Shown in pieces: positions 43,512-55,739 of a stretch of 64,000 nt of DNA (positions are counted from its first letter, which is position 1; each line of letters begins with the position of its first letter). Below the pieces are notes generated by a model that worked only from the letters and a program-made list of their open reading frames with translations, made no database searches and was not told where the DNA came from. The translations under genes were made by a program, and so were the position numbers. The stretch is from contig JBBBDQ010000229.1 in the NCBI GenBank assembly GCA_037127315.1, forward strand, positions 292,501-356,500, given 5' to 3'. Source of the DNA: Ascarosepion bandense. Taxonomy: Eukaryota; Mollusca; Cephalopoda; Sepiida; Sepiidae.

Positions 43512-44510
43512 TTTTTTTTAATCATTTCACCCCGAGCAAGGCAGAAACGCCACTGATGTGCAAGGGGTTACATAAATGTAGAAAGATTAATTAGAAAAGA
43601 GTGAGGAGTACAAGCTAGTTAGAAAGGAACAATAGAAAGCTGAGAAAGCAGGTGCAATGACAGATACATGGGCGGAGAGAACGTGAAGATTATACAGAGG
43701 AGGGGAGAGAGCTAGAGTCCAGTGGTTAGTAGGTGAGTATTAACTTTGCTTTTAAATTTCTGGAGGTCGTAGCCGTCAGGAAAGCAAGAATACGGGAGTG
43801 AGTTCCACAGGCGGGAAGTGCGAGAGAGGAAGCTGCAGGAGTAGAATTGTCGTCTGCGTTTGGCTAACCTGACTGTGAATGGGTGGGACCCAGTTGCCAG
43901 TCTGGTTGCACGGGTAAACACCTGTTGAGGAGGCATCAGTGACTTAAGCTCATCCGAGCAGAAGCCATGAAAGTATTTATAGAAGAGACAAAGGGAGGCC
44001 ACATTTCGACGATGGGAAAGTGGCTGCAGACGAGTCGCCAGATCAGTACCTATCACATTACAGACTCTCCTTTGGAGCTTGTCAAGAACACTGAGGAGAA
44101 CGGCAGGGGCACCTGACCATAAATGGCAGCAGTACTCCATGCACGGACGGATGGTTGACTTGTATATATGCAGGATGGATTCAGGTGGAAAAAACATCCT
44201 GGATCGACATAGTGACCCAATCTTCTTAGCAGTAGATTTTGCTATGGATTCAATATAATGCTTCCATTTGAGGTCTGAGGACAGGGTAAGTCCGAGGAGG
44301 CGTAGTGTATTACTCTCCGGGAGAATCATCTGGTCCATGCTTATGGGAGGCAGAAGAGGTTGCCTGTAATGGTTGACAGACAACAGCTTGGTCTTAGAGG
44401 AATTGAAGTTGACAAGCCACTTCTTGCCCCAGTTCACCACAGAGTGTAGATCCCGCTCAAGGTCAGCAGCGAGATTATGTCTGTCCGTCACGACAGTTTT
44501 CTTACTGGAG
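43512..44510 (-). mobile_element. LINE B copy, 5'-truncated
   Basis: Minus-strand element: A-tract (43512-43519), hairpin GGCG-TTTC-TGCC, 3' UTR, then the open frame at 43712-44491. The 5' side stops around 44510. Confidence 0.85.
43712..44491 (-). CDS. LINE B reverse transcriptase C-terminal part, open frame
   Basis: An uninterrupted 259-codon frame. It begins after the catalytic box: F-N-S-S-K-T-K-L-L at 29-37 is the post-YADD strand, and L-R-L-L-G-L-T-L-S-S-D at 63-73 is the thumb-adjacent block. Y-K-S-T-I-R-P-C-M-E-Y-C is at 110-121, L-F-Y-K-Y-F-H-G at 169-176, and R-L-W-N-S-L-P at 227-233. No catalytic residues remain, so it cannot act as an RT. The C-terminal signature is that of the CR1/Jockey-like group; exact clade unresolved. 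Confidence 0.85.
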   Translation of the reverse strand: MTDRHNLAADLERDLHSVVNWGKKWLVNFNSSKTKLLSVNHYRQPLLPPISMDQMILPESNTLRLLGLTLSSDLKWKHYIESIAKSTAKKIGSLCRSRMFFPPESILHIYKSTIRPCMEYCCHLWSGAPAVLLSVLDKLQRRVCNVIGTDLATRLQPLSHRRNVASLCLFYKYFHGFCSDELKSLMPPQQVFTRATRLATGSHPFTVRLAKRRRQFYSCSFLSRTSRLWNSLPYSCFPDGYDLQKFKSKVNTHLLTTGL

Positions 44511-45076
44511 CGGGAGTTTATTGTAGTGTCATATCAAAGTATAATATCTGTACAAGTAATATCCATAAGTTTTTAATCATTTCAACTAAAGCAAGGTGAT
44601 AAGTTTACTAAGACGCTGTTATGGTGAAACACACCTATTCCTCAGATAATGAACTCTCCCTTCTATATTAATAAGAGTAAACGGGAAGTTCTTGAGAGGT
44701 TCTTGGGAAGTTCATAGGAGTTCTTTAGTGTTCTATTAGAGTTCAGTAGAACACGTGCTCAAATTCAGGGATCCGAGACTCCGACTCAAACACCAAGTAA
44801 CACGGCGAGTGCAAATAACTTTTAATCAATCTCACTGAAATATTTTCACCTATAATTATTCGAGGGGAAGTGATAATTTTTGGATACCACTATTTTTGTG
44901 ATGAAAGGAACAAAATGTAAGGGTTTAATTACTGTTTCCGACTTATCCTGCCTACCGTAATGAGTCTATGTCGTCTGTTTATTTTTATACTGATTAATTT
45001 TTTTTCGTCCTGTGCCATTTACTGCATTTGGTGCAGAGCAATCTCCTGATCGTTCAATCTAGCAAGAACAAGCGAA

Positions 45077-45078
<2 letters not shown>
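44511..45078. other. No gene; LINE B tail stub at about 44568-44602
   Basis: A short minus-strand copy of the GATT-AAAA/hairpin end is visible at 44568-44602. An irregular GTTC-rich patch lies at 44675-44755. Confidence 0.5.

Positions 45079-45117
<39 letters not shown>
45079..45117. repeat. (TA)n microsatellite
   Basis: Precedes the S2 tandem pair. Confidence 0.95.
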
Positions 45118-45121
<4 letters not shown>

Positions 45122-45330
45122 TTCAGCAATGAATTTGAACACTCTCAACTATATATATAATATACACGCTAAAAAGCCTGCCTCCTTCTACCGAAAGCCC
45201 GTAGCTCAGAGTTAGAATCGCTGACTGACGCCAATTCCGTCAGGTTTCAGTCCTGGGTAAAAAGCAATCGGCTGTCTAACCGTACTGATATGCTGTGATA
45301 CAGCGAAATAGATCTGCCAGTGGATGACTA
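45118..45330 (+). mobile_element. S2 tRNA-hammerhead repeat, copy d
   Basis: First of two head-to-tail units (period 283 bp, measured between the ATTCAG(C/T)AATGAATTT blocks). A box TAGCTCAGAGT at 45202-45212, B box GGTTTCAGTCC at 45243-45253. Its hammerhead region (45272-45329) has CTGATAT and GCC, so the core is broken. Confidence 0.8.
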
Positions 45331-45621
45331 TATATATATATATATATATGTATATGATAGACTTTGAAAAAACAGTAGCTACTGACGCATCTACGCGTCG
45401 TTCATTCAGTAATGAATTTAAACACTCTCGGATACTGGCGTGTGTTTATATTGTATATAACACGTTAAAGTATGACTTTCTCTACCAGCCGTCCATAGCT
45501 CAGATGTGGAATCAACGACTGCTGTTAATTCGGTCGGGTTTCAATCTGGCTAGAAGCAATCGGATGTCAATCGTATTGATAAATTGTGATATAGTGAAAC
45601 AGTTCTGTCTGCGGATGACTA
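45331..45621 (+). mobile_element. S2 tRNA-hammerhead repeat, copy e
   Basis: Second tandem unit. A box TAGCTCAGATG (45496-45506), B box GGTTTCAATCT (45537-45547). Hammerhead region 45564-45621: TTGATAA core (damaged). Stem II is ATTG/TAGT, where the basal G-C pair has become A-U. GAAA and the cleavage triplet GTC are retained. Confidence 0.8.
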
Positions 45622-45645
45622 TATATATATATATATATATATATA
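45622..45645. repeat. (TA)n microsatellite
   Basis: Ends the S2 pair. Confidence 0.9.
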
Positions 45646-45869
45646 AAGTATTGATGTATATCTACAAACTGTTTCTCTTCCAATTTAAGATTACTTTAAT
45701 TTTCTACTTCTAGGCAATTATTAATTGAAAACGAAAATTCTATCTTAATTTGAAACGAAAATTCTCATTTAACTGATCAAGAAAAGAAAAGTTTAAGTTA
45801 AAAACTAAAAAAAATGTAAAAAAGACGAAACATCCTTTCTAAACAGACCAAAAGAAGAGTTTGGACAAT

Positions 45870-46090
45870 CTCATCCTTTGTATACGTTGTCGTTTCTGGT
45901 CTGGTGCTCCATCTGTTATCTCGAGATTTTTGACAAAATTCACACAAGGATTTATAATGTCATCCATGGTAAACAAACATCTCGACCTCATTCCCATTTT
46001 CACCGACGTGACGTGGCTTCCGTTTGTCTTTTATTTTACAAATACTTTCATGGAAACTGTTCTCGGGATCACTTTTACTGAGTAGAATTT
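45870..46090 (+). pseudogene. LINE B reverse transcriptase fragment, diverged
   Basis: The plus strand follows C-R-x-W-S-G-A-P-S-V, then the L-D-K-x-Q/T region, and H-R-R-D-V-A-S-V-C-L-x-F-Y-K-Y-F-H-G across frame changes. No tail. Confidence 0.75.
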
Positions 46091-46854
46091 AAAAAAAATT
46101 AATATTGCTGAAGTTATCGCTAATATTTCTTGTCGAAATTAAAACTACGTTTTCTTCAATTTCTGAGATCAATCAGTACAATTTAACTAAGCTGATTTGT
46201 TTGGAAAAATACTTTGACAAAACCCTAATTAGCGGTTTAATAAGCTATTTAATATTATATGACTTTATCGTATATATAACACGGAAGAATAGATTGTTCG
46301 AACTTCTTACTCTTGAGCATGCAGCATACAACAAGATATGCGTAAATATTTATTTCTGCAGCAAGTTTCCAACATTTTGAAGCCTTTGACCGCGTGACTC
46401 GTTTGACTCACGAAAGGAAATCTAAATTTTTGTATATGTAACATCCTAAAGAAAAGATAGGCAAAGAAAATATTAAATAATTATTTGTTACTTTAATCAT
46501 TAAATTATTTTTAAAATTGTGGGAATATTTTGTATGTTAAATAATAAAATTTTAATTTTTTCAAAAAATAATGAAAATTTCTTGTACGAAACTACACAAT
46601 CTTCACGTCATGAATTTAAGCGAGCTATTTGGTTCACATTTTTTACTCGCACTTTCCATCAGTAGAATCCCCTTCCGATTTGAATGCAACATCAGTTGCC
46701 ACGACAGTTACGCTTAAGCATAAAACAGACTATCACCTCTCACTGCTGACTTCAGTGTACACTTTCCTATATACGTACGCTCTCTAATGGATATTGGCAA
46801 TCTTAACCCATAAATATAGAATAACTTAAGCCTATATTTTGTATATAAATATCA
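46091..46854. other. No recognisable gene
   Basis: A 91-codon plus frame (46105-46380) has no known motif. The remainder is AT-rich. Confidence 0.45.
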
Positions 46855-47275
46855 GATAGTGAGTTAATTATCATACGGGATACATGCTTGGGCGATCATA
46901 TCTATTTCGAGACATGATTGATTGGCATAACATTTACCCTAGGTTGCCACTACTATCTGAGGCAAGACTGGTTGCCAATCAAGTCTACAGAGCCCAATCT
47001 TTCCTGCTACTTAATTCATAGATGGAGGGAGAAGTGGTGGATTCATACCTTTCGCAAGGGTATCTGTGAGTAAATGGATGAAATAAATTCGGCTAGATTT
47101 CTGATTCCGAGACAATATAAAATCAAAGCTCTAGAACCCAATATGTCCTGCTATTAAAACCCATTGCTGGAGGGAAAAGGGATAGATTCATACCTTTTTC
47201 AAGGTTAGTTGTGCGTAAGTAAATGAGACGAATTAGACTGGATTTCTCATTCCGGGCCGTATACATTGTGATGTA
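46855..47275 (-). mobile_element. S1 SINE with second partial S1 in tandem
   Basis: A diverged minus-strand S1 (46855-47115) is followed by a second minus-strand S1 piece (about 47125-47275) that restarts at the CTAGAACCCAAT block. Confidence 0.75.
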
Positions 47276-47591
47276 CATCACAAGGCACGTATTCAGCAAG
47301 AATTCATCAAAGCAAGTTGTATTTACAATGTTTGTATATTCAACTTTCTATTATATAGTTACAACTTCTGAATGTGGGGCTATACATCAGAATGAAAGTT
47401 ATGAATAAATGTTACAATATTAAATCTTTTCGTTTTCTTCATTAAAATATCAGAGTAACAAATCAATAAGTGGGTGTTATTAGAATTGTAGGCAAAATGT
47501 ATTTAACTAAATTCTAGCGTTTTCTGGATGTTTGGAGAGGAATTCAAATCTGTCGAAGATTTAAGATTTAAACAGAAAGCATGTATCGAAT

Positions 47592-47840
47592 ATTTTTTTA
47601 ATAATTTCATCCCAAGCTAGGCAGGGCTGCCACTAGTGCGCAAGGGCTTTGCAGTAAAAGAAAATATTGGTTACAGGGGGTATTTTTAAAAGATAGAAGA
47701 TGAATGGAATTCAAGAAGATAGAAGATTGCAATTATTGATGCTTTTAACTTTTTAAAGATTGTAGCTATCAGCGAAGCAAGTAAAAAAAGGATTTTAAAA
47801 ACCGGGAAATACAAGAAAAGAAACTGTTCGAATAGAAGTA
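47592..47840 (-). pseudogene. LINE B 3' fragment, diverged
   Basis: A-tract, hairpin GGCA-GCCC-TGCC (47620-47631) and the last part of the RT C-terminus, all degraded. Confidence 0.75.
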
Positions 47841-48429
47841 TATATTGATATGTATATTTAATTATACATATTTCAATGTACAATATGAGAAGAATTATAT
47901 TTTATTTTGTCATGATTGCTACATTTGTATCATAATAGCTCCTAGAATTTTTAGTCTTTCTTTTCTATGAGTCCTGTGTAATATTTTCGCGTTATATCTT
48001 AGAATCTTTCTTAATCGAATTTTGATTGTTTTTAATTTGACAAATGAGAAATGAAAAAGTGTGGTCCGTTTGTGGGCAATTTAAGAATATAATATTATTT
48101 GTTGATTGGAGACACAACTTCTTAAAGCAAAAAGCAAATTATTAAAAGAAAAACAAGATTGATTTGAGGAGAGTCGACGGAAGAGGTCGACTATGAATGA
48201 GTGATGCTCGAATTGACAAATCTTGATGCATTAATGTAAATTTTTCTTTAATAATAACTGCATTTAGTCGTGGTGTAATCATTAACAAGATTGTTTCGCT
48301 AGTACAAGTACAATTATGTAGTGCGTTTGACTGTTTCATTATGAGCCATACTTCCGGCTTTGTGCTGCATCTAAGCTACGCTAAGAAATAATTTTATAAA
48401 TAACTACTTTCTTTCTTTCCAGGTAAACT
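47841..48429. other. No recognisable feature
   Basis: AT-rich sequence before the mariner pseudogene. Confidence 0.5.
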
Positions 48430-49280
48430 AGCATTTGACTTTTCAAAGAAAACTGTTCATTGTATTTGTCAAAAAGTCATCAGAAACAATTATCATCACC
48501 CCATTACCGATTCCATGCCAAATGTCTTCTCGTTTTGGGGAACAGATGAAAGACAAACTAGTAGAATAAAGAGTGTGATAAACTATTTCAAGCCCAAAGT
48601 CACGCGCATAAACAATTGAAACCAAGAATCTGTATGCGTGAGCATTGTCTTAGAAAAAAACAAGGCATCTTTTGTCAGTTTTTCTGTGTGTTTGTTCTTG
48701 ATAAAATTTTATAACTGAGGTAGCAAGTTGGCATAGAAATCTTTATTGATAGTGTGACCCTACATTGGAGCAGGTGAGTACTGCTGTTTCGACTCCATCA
48801 ATTTTCTCTTTGTTTTTGGCCCAAAGTAATGAACACATTACTCATTTTGTAAACCAGTTGAATTTGCTTCACACAATCACAAATTTCCCCGTGGTGCAAT
48901 CAACCTGCTAATTTTTACTCAGATGTTACAAGACATGAAACGCACAGTCTTTGTTATACCTAGTTCATTGTGCAGAATATTTTCCACTCTCTCATATATA
49001 TTAATGATATTGATAATGGTATTGGGTACTTGATTTTTAATCAGTTGCCTATCATGATTAATGTTTTCCTCTGTTGTAGCAGTTTTAAGACGTCTAGACT
49101 TTTGACCGTCTTCAAGAATCTCTCATCCGCTCTTAAATTCAACGTCTACCCTACTGATAAAGCTTTGATTTCATCCATCAATGTAGCAATGATGTCATCC
49201 TGAATGTCTTTAGTGGCTAAACCCTATTTCTGGAGGTACAGATTAAAACTACGATGCCAAGTTCTGTCCACTTTTAAGAG
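48430..49280 (-). pseudogene. Mariner-type transposase, decayed
   Basis: The minus strand reads in order I-Q-D-D-I-I-A-T-L, F-K-S-G-x-E-I-L-E-D-G (helix-turn-helix region), V-E-N-I-L-H-N-E-L-G, F-G-P-K-T-K-R, Y-A-N-L-L-P-Q-L, L-F-F-S-K-T-M-L-T-H-T, and I-V-Y-H-T-L-Y-S. This is the layout of mariner transposases. The catalytic aspartates are replaced: N-E where the first D is expected, K in the D-N-A-P-A-H-T block, and S/F in the S-P-D-L-A-P-S-D block. In-frame stops are present. Confidence 0.85.
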
Positions 49281-49514
49281 AAATTGCTGTGTGATATATT
49301 TGAAGTCTTTCTCGAACAGTCAAATGTCAGTTTACATGGAAAGGAACAAAGCAGTTATTAATAAGAAGAGTCGAAATTAATGCATACAACATTCAACAGT
49401 TCTATCTTTATTATGTTATAGAAACTTATGTAGTTTTCTACACAACTTGCTACACGATATAAAATTTGAGGTAATGAATTATTGTCAACAATTATAGTAA
49501 ATATTTTATATACG

Positions 49515-50235
49515 TATATGTAAACATTTCACCACAAGCAAATATTAAAGCCGCCAAGATACAAGTGCCTATCGAGTGTGAATGAATAAAAAAAAAGTGA
49601 CCTAAACAGATATCCCAGATCAGGACCAATAAATTTGCCTACGCTTCTTTGGAAACTACCAAGAATCTCTTAATATATAGCAAAGAAATCAGTCAATATG
49701 TGGAAACAATATTCAAAGCATGGTCGACTTTTAACCGTATAAATATGTAAAATAGTGAACCTCCATTTCTAGCAGGAGACCTAGCCATGGATTCAATATT
49801 CCACGTTATGTCAGAAGAGGACATTGGCTCGTGAAGCTGAAACAAGTCGCTCTTCTAGTGGTTAGCATCAGCCATTCTGATAGAAGGGAGTAAATGGTCT
49901 CTGAAAGATGAATAGAGAGAAGTTTTGTTTTATAGGCTATAAAACTAACAAGTCATTCATTGCCCCAGTAAACTGCAAGCCATAGATCATTTTTCAGATC
50001 AGCTGCCAATTTCACCTTATCGAACTCATGAGACTTAGCACTGAGACAAGATTAAATAGCTGTGTAATCAGCATAGATACCGAATTGAGAAATGATGCTA
50101 TCATGTACGTCATTGAGGACAATTTGGAACGACGTAGGTTAAAAATAGAAACTCCAGGGAACATTTGCATTAATACACACATGATTTATAAGCGTGGCAG
50201 TTCAGGACAACTTTTATTTTCTGAGTTGATAAGAA
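49515..50235 (-). pseudogene. LINE B reverse transcriptase fragment including catalytic region
   Basis: The only copy that reaches the YADD box, which reads Y-A-D-Y here (about 50089-50080), followed by S-C-L-S-A-K-S, A-A-D-L-K-N-D-L and the post-palm blocks. Stops and frameshifts are frequent. Confidence 0.8.
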
Positions 50236-50240
50236 AGATT

Positions 50241-50530
50241 CAGTCAGTTAAGTGCCATACGTAATACACGCTTGGGCGACCATGTCTCAAAAGTGACATG
50301 ACTGACTGAGCAGAAGGTTACCATTGCTTTCTGCGGTAGAGTGGTTGCCAACCAAGACTATAGAACCCAATCTATCCTGTTATTTAACCCATAACTGGAA
50401 GGAATAGACGGATTGATGCCTTTCCCAAGGGTATTTTCGCTTAAGTGAATGCAACGAATTCAAATGGAATTTGAACTCGGTTATTTGATTTCTCGTTCAG
50501 AGCCGATTTTCACTGCACCACAACGCACAT
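50241..50530 (-). mobile_element. S1 SINE
   Basis: Minus-strand copy, nearly full length, with the tRNA-like head at the right end. Confidence 0.88.
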
Positions 50531-50683
50531 CCGAAAGTAAAATTAAATCATTTAAAAATTGTCCAGAATAACATATCCATTTAACCTGTAAAGACGATTG
50601 GTATGTCGAAACATATCATATATTATCGAGATGTCTAAAGCAACAGGCCGACCTTTATTATTTTTATCGGGAACTTTTAGACA

Positions 50684-50908
50684 CTTTTTTTAAAATGATT
50701 TCACTGCCACTATTGCGCTTGGGGCTACATAGGGCAAGGTAAATAGGAATAGTGGTTAGATATAGGAAATGTCAGAAGGGGGGTGATAGATAGTTGGGTG
50801 GGTGGGAAGAGTGTTTGAAAGAATGGAAGTTAGTTTGTTAGGAGGTGTCTATTGACCTTACATTTAAACTCCTGGAGATTGTAGCCGTCGGGGAAGCAGT
50901 CATGTTCA
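50684..50908 (-). mobile_element. LINE B 3' UTR
   Basis: Tail and 3' UTR ending inside the RT C-terminus (block G-D-G-Y-N). The hairpin segment is partly deleted. Confidence 0.85.
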
Positions 50909-51021
50909 GCAAGAATCGTTAACACATAGGTTGACCTAGAGAAGCGAAAGCAACATTGTGTGAATGAATGTCCAACGACAACATTTGTTTGATCAAATCA
51001 GAGTTGATTAGATTATCTATT

Positions 51022-52330
51022 CTTCTTCGGCATGTGTCGTGTCCCTTCAGGACGTAGTCGATCATGGACTGTCACTTGGCCCTCTCCCTTGTCGCTGTCA
51101 ATATATTTTCCTTTTGGTATCTCTCCCAAATCCCGCTCTGCCATTCATTAACCAAGGCCTCACACTTCTTTTTCTTGTTTTTCTTTCTATCCGTTCTGTG
51201 AGCATTAATTTCTCGAGGTTTTCTTTCCTCATTACGTGTCCCAAGATCCCCAACTGTCTCTTCCTGATGTTAATTATGAGTTTTCTTCTCATTTCCATCT
51301 TCTCCAACACCACATTGTTGCTCATGGGTTTAGTCCATGGTGTCCTCAGCATCCTTCTGTATTACCACATTTCTGCTACCTCATCCCTCTCCCTCGTCCT
51401 TAAAGTGATCGTCTAACATTCGCTTCCATACAGAAAGAGATATATCACATAATCCAGCATTCTTTTCTTTGTCTTCAATGAGATTTTCTTGTCTTACAGT
51501 ATTCTGGTTAGCTTTTGAAATGCGTCTTTGGTCATACAAATGCTTCTTCGGATCTCAGTGTCGCACTTTCCATCCTCTGTCAGGACACATTCCTGGTATT
51601 TAAATTTCTTTAGTTGTTCTATTTTAATTTCTCCGACCTGTAGTTGGTCTTTGAGGTCTTCTTTTTGATGATGACTATACATTCCGTTTTCTTGAAGTTT
51701 ATGCTCAGACCTTTTTTTCCAGCTTTCTCTTGCTACCTTCTGTAGGAGGTCCTGCATTTTTACTTTCTGTGTCTGTTATCAACACCATGTTATCCGCGGA
51801 TCATACGCTGTTGAGATTGTGGCCGCCAATGACGAATCCTGGCGAAGATTTTATATCTCTCAGAATTATGTTGGATCAATACGGCTAGAAAACATATCGT
51901 TTTTTACGTCCATTTCTATTATTGTATACATGCGGAATTTACTTCCTATACGTACGCAAGCGAATTTCTGTCAGTATAGATTCTTGATTATCCTAATGTC
52001 TTTTCCAAAAATGTCGTGGTTGTTGAGCATCTCCAACAAGTCTTTGTGGCATGTTTTGTCAAATGCCTTTGGGTAGTCTATAAAGCACTGATGCAGGTCC
52101 TTCTTCATTTGTATTGCTCTTTCAGATAGCATTCTGAAAGGCAAAAGGCTAATAAGCCGATAGTTAGAAGTATCAGCCGATTTATCTGCGTTAATAAAGA
52201 CTGAAAATACCGAAGAGGATTTTCAACAGTGAGGAATGCAAAGGGCGTCCATATATTTGATGTAGAAGGCTTCAGTATATTGCATTAAGAAATACTTGTT
52301 TTTCAATCTACCTTCTTGGAAAACATCCTG
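51022..52330 (-). pseudogene. LINE A reverse transcriptase, longest copy
   Basis: Covers more of the RT than any other copy. The minus strand reads C-F-I-D-Y-x-K-A-F-D (catalytic D of motif A, about 52085-52055) and I-I-K-N-L-Y, then a decayed G-V-R-Q-G region. The YADD box is degraded near 51800. It then continues through [16 protein letters not shown] and the 3' end. Many frameshifts. Confidence 0.88.
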
Positions 52331-52449
52331 TTTTTTATCACTCAAAAAAAAAAGGTTGCTACGTTCTGACCTCTCACTTTATGGCACTTTTTCATTTATT
52401 TACGCTTTTCATTGTAGTTATTCGCATATATGTTTTTTTTTTTGCATAT

Positions 52450-53027
52450 AACAGAAAACGGAAAATGCGACACAGAGATCCGAAGGCGAATTTACATGGC
52501 GAATGAAGCATTCAAGAAGTTGCGTAAGGTAATAAGAAACAGGACAATTTCGCTAGAAACAAGGAAGGGAGTACTGGATTGCTACGTGCTGTCTATCCTT
52601 CAATATGGCAGTGAATGCTAGACAATATCATGAAAGATGAAGGAAAGACTTGAAGCAACTGAAATTTGGTTCTACAGAAGGATGCTGCGAATATAATGGA
52701 CCGAGCATATGAACAATGATGAGGTCTTAGAAATGATGGAAACAAAAAGGAAATTAATACTGAGCATCAGGAAGAGACAGCTGAAGTTCCTGGGACATGC
52801 AATAAGGAAGGAGGGCTTGGAGAAGCTGATACTAACAGGCCAGATAGAGGGGAAAAGAGACAGGGGAAAGCAACGGATAACATATTTGAAGGACCTAATC
52901 AGATGGAACGAGAGTTGCGTGGTGTAACAGGAGAAGGCGTGCTCAGAGCCACCAGGTATTAGGGAAACGTGGAAAGCCATGATCGACTACGTCCTGAAGT
53001 GACAGGGCACATTGAAGAAGAAGATGT
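52450..53027 (+). pseudogene. LINE A C-terminal fragment
   Basis: Plus strand from [13 protein letters not shown] to the GAAGAAGAAG tail. It is convergent with the preceding minus-strand copy. The frame is broken at about 52621 and 52925. Confidence 0.9.
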
Positions 53028-53548
53028 TCCTTGTAAGAATCTAATAACAAATACATAAATCAGAAACAGATTCCATTTTGTTCTTGTTTTTTTTTTTTCA
53101 GGGAAATCTGGTTGATTTAAACTGAGTGAATATAGACTGACATATCTTAAAACAGCTGAAGAGAAATTAAACAAAATGGCTGACACTGGAAGCTGATGAA
53201 AGCACTACTTCGTGTAATGAATTTTAAGTATATCCGTTAAAGAAGCATATTTAATTTTCTGATGAACTATAAGTAAACATGACATTTTATACAATAATCA
53301 ATATATCTTTCTAAAGCTAAGAAATAATGTATTCGAACATTTTACTATAAACAATCAGAAAAATAAATTAACAGACATATTGTATGATTTAATCCATGGT
53401 TTTCTGCTTTTTATAAAATTGTTTTGTTGTTGAACCACTTGTAATCACATTATTTGAACTACGATTTTCCTTGTTATTGACAAATGTTACTATGGTATAA
53501 TTAACATTATTATTAATATTTACATAATTATATTTCCTTGGAGTCATC
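53028..53548. other. No recognisable feature
   Basis: AT-rich sequence between LINE A fragments. Confidence 0.5.
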
Positions 53549-53705
53549 TTCCTCTTCAATGTGCCCTGTCACTTCAGGACGTAGTCGATCATGGCTTTCC
53601 ACGTTTCCCTATCCCTGGTGGCTCTTAGCATGCCTTCTTCTGTTACACTATGCATCCCTCATGCCGTCATCCACCTGATTAGGTCCTTCAAATATGTTAT
53701 CCGTT
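53549..53705 (-). mobile_element. LINE A 3' end
   Basis: The last about 155 bp of LINE A on the minus strand, ending with a GAAGAGGAAGA tail. Same subfamily as the 52450 copy. Confidence 0.85.
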
Positions 53706-54239
53706 GCAGTCTAGTGTATTATATAAAGCTTCAATTAAACAATGAGTATGTTAAAAAAAAGACTAAAATGAAGGGTAGCTGAGCTGCAAAACCACAAATA
53801 TAAATCGATTCTCAACAAAAATTCACTAGATCAAATTTCGATTAAGCGAAGTAAAATAATGACCCCGAGGAAATATAGTGAAGGATGAAAAACTAGACCA
53901 AATACAAAAACAAAGAAGTTAAGAATGAGAAAAAAAAAGGTAAAACATTGTGATGGTAACGGTAATATGAAATTTTTGAAAAAGAATTAGGCTTTTCTTT
54001 AGTAAGTATCTCGTGTTACTTTAGGACGAAATTTATAAATTGATTTCTATTAAAATAAACTTTTGGAGAAACAGTTTTTTCATACCCAGAAACTTTTATT
54101 TCTCTTTCCAGTTCAGACTGGGTCTTCCTTTTCAACCTTTTGTTTGAAGTAGACTGAAACGTCAACATCTTGATAATCTTATTCTTTTCTCTTTTAGTTA
54201 CACATCTTATCTATTTTAGTTGTGGCTGTTACAAATTCT
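53706..54239. other. No recognisable feature
   Basis: AT-rich sequence. Confidence 0.5.
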
Positions 54240-54850
54240 AAAAGTCTTAGTAATGTTATATCTGCTCGGGTGCCCCTTCTCTTCATTTCAGTGTTCTTGA
54301 CAAGCTCCAAAGCAGAATCTGTAATGTGATAGCTCGACTCCAGCCTCTTTCTTACCGGCGGGATGAGGCTTTCCTCTGCCTACAAATATTTTTATGGCTT
54401 CTGCTTCGACGAACTTAGCTTACTGGTGCCCCCTCCTCAAGAATTTACTCGTGCAACCAGACTGGCAACAAGGTCTCACCCATTTACGGTTAAATCAACC
54501 AAATGCAGTCGACACTTCTAATCCATCAGCTTCTTCTCTAGCAATCCCTGTCTGTGGAATTCCCTTCCGTATACCTGCTTTCCTGATGGCTACAACCTCC
54601 AGGAATATATATGCAATGTCAAATCCCATCTCTTATCCACTTGACTACAGTTCTTTCTACATCACCCCTGTGTATCTTGTTCTTTTCCTTTTTCTCTACC
54701 TTCGCAACTGTCTGTGTTTCCGTCCTTCCCTTGCCCTTTCTCTGACACCAACTGTAACTGGTTCATATTTCTCGTCACTCTCCTCCTGCCTGTAGCCCCA
54801 TGCGCATCAGTGGCGGTAACGCGTTGCTTGGGGTGAAACGATTAAAAAAA
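54240..54850 (+). pseudogene. LINE B C-terminus and 3' UTR
   Basis: Plus strand: L-D-K-L-Q-S-R-I-C-N-V-I, H/Y-R-R-D-E-A, F-Y-G-F-C-F-D-E-L-S, R-L-W-N-S-L-P-like and the UTR. It ends CCCCATGCGCATCAGTGGCG plus GTAA plus CGCG, GGGG and GATTAAAAAAA. Frameshifted. Confidence 0.88.
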
Positions 54851-55739
54851 GATAAGTATTTTCACATTCTTTTTATTAAAAAAATGTAAAAAAGCTTTAT
54901 CAACGTTCTTGTAAGATCGATTCAGGATATAATAAGGTGACAAAGCCCACAAAAAATAAACCAAAAACTAGTCTTCCTGCCATTGGATGCATATTATGTC
55001 TTAGTCATGTCTTTGTTTTCGGTCAGAGTGATACTAAACTGCGTCTTCTGTCTGCAGACTGAGTCACAACAGAAGAAAGTTGAAAAAAATACGAAGTGCC
55101 CGGTCCTAGGAAAAGTTTTTAAGCATCTTTTTTTATAGGTAGTCTGCAAAATTACTGATTTCCGCAGATTTTTCCTTACAAACTAACTTCGAAATTTTAT
55201 TAGTTCTAAAATAGATCTAAATATATTTGATATCTTTTGTATAAGATACATTGAATAGAAAATATATATAAACCATAATTCTAATTATCAATTATCACAA
55301 GCAAAATATGCAATTATCTTAACCGTATTTGATAAGTACAAAACTGTAAGAAATTGAAAAAGATTACAAAAATACTTGAATAATATTTGTTTGATCATTT
55401 GTTGGATCCTAATTATAAAAACGAAAAATAGACAAAAGTGTATATAACACTATAATATGGCTAGGCATAAATACAAAGACATACTTTAAATTTACAGTGA
55501 TTTTTTTAAATATATTACATTGTAGTTAAATTGTGCAGAATAAGTTGAAGAAAATGAAGGTCTTTTTGATGGAACAATGACTTAGTAATAATGTGCTTAT
55601 GCCATGCATCTTGTCCATGTAAAATTTGAAAAGTTCAGTAACTTATATGTCTCTATATTTTGATACTTTTTCAAATTCCTTGGCTGCTATAAATCGCTGG
55701 ACAAACCATATCAATTAGTAGGCAATTTATTTTTTGTTT
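54851..55739. other. No recognisable feature
   Basis: AT-rich, unique-looking sequence. Confidence 0.5.
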
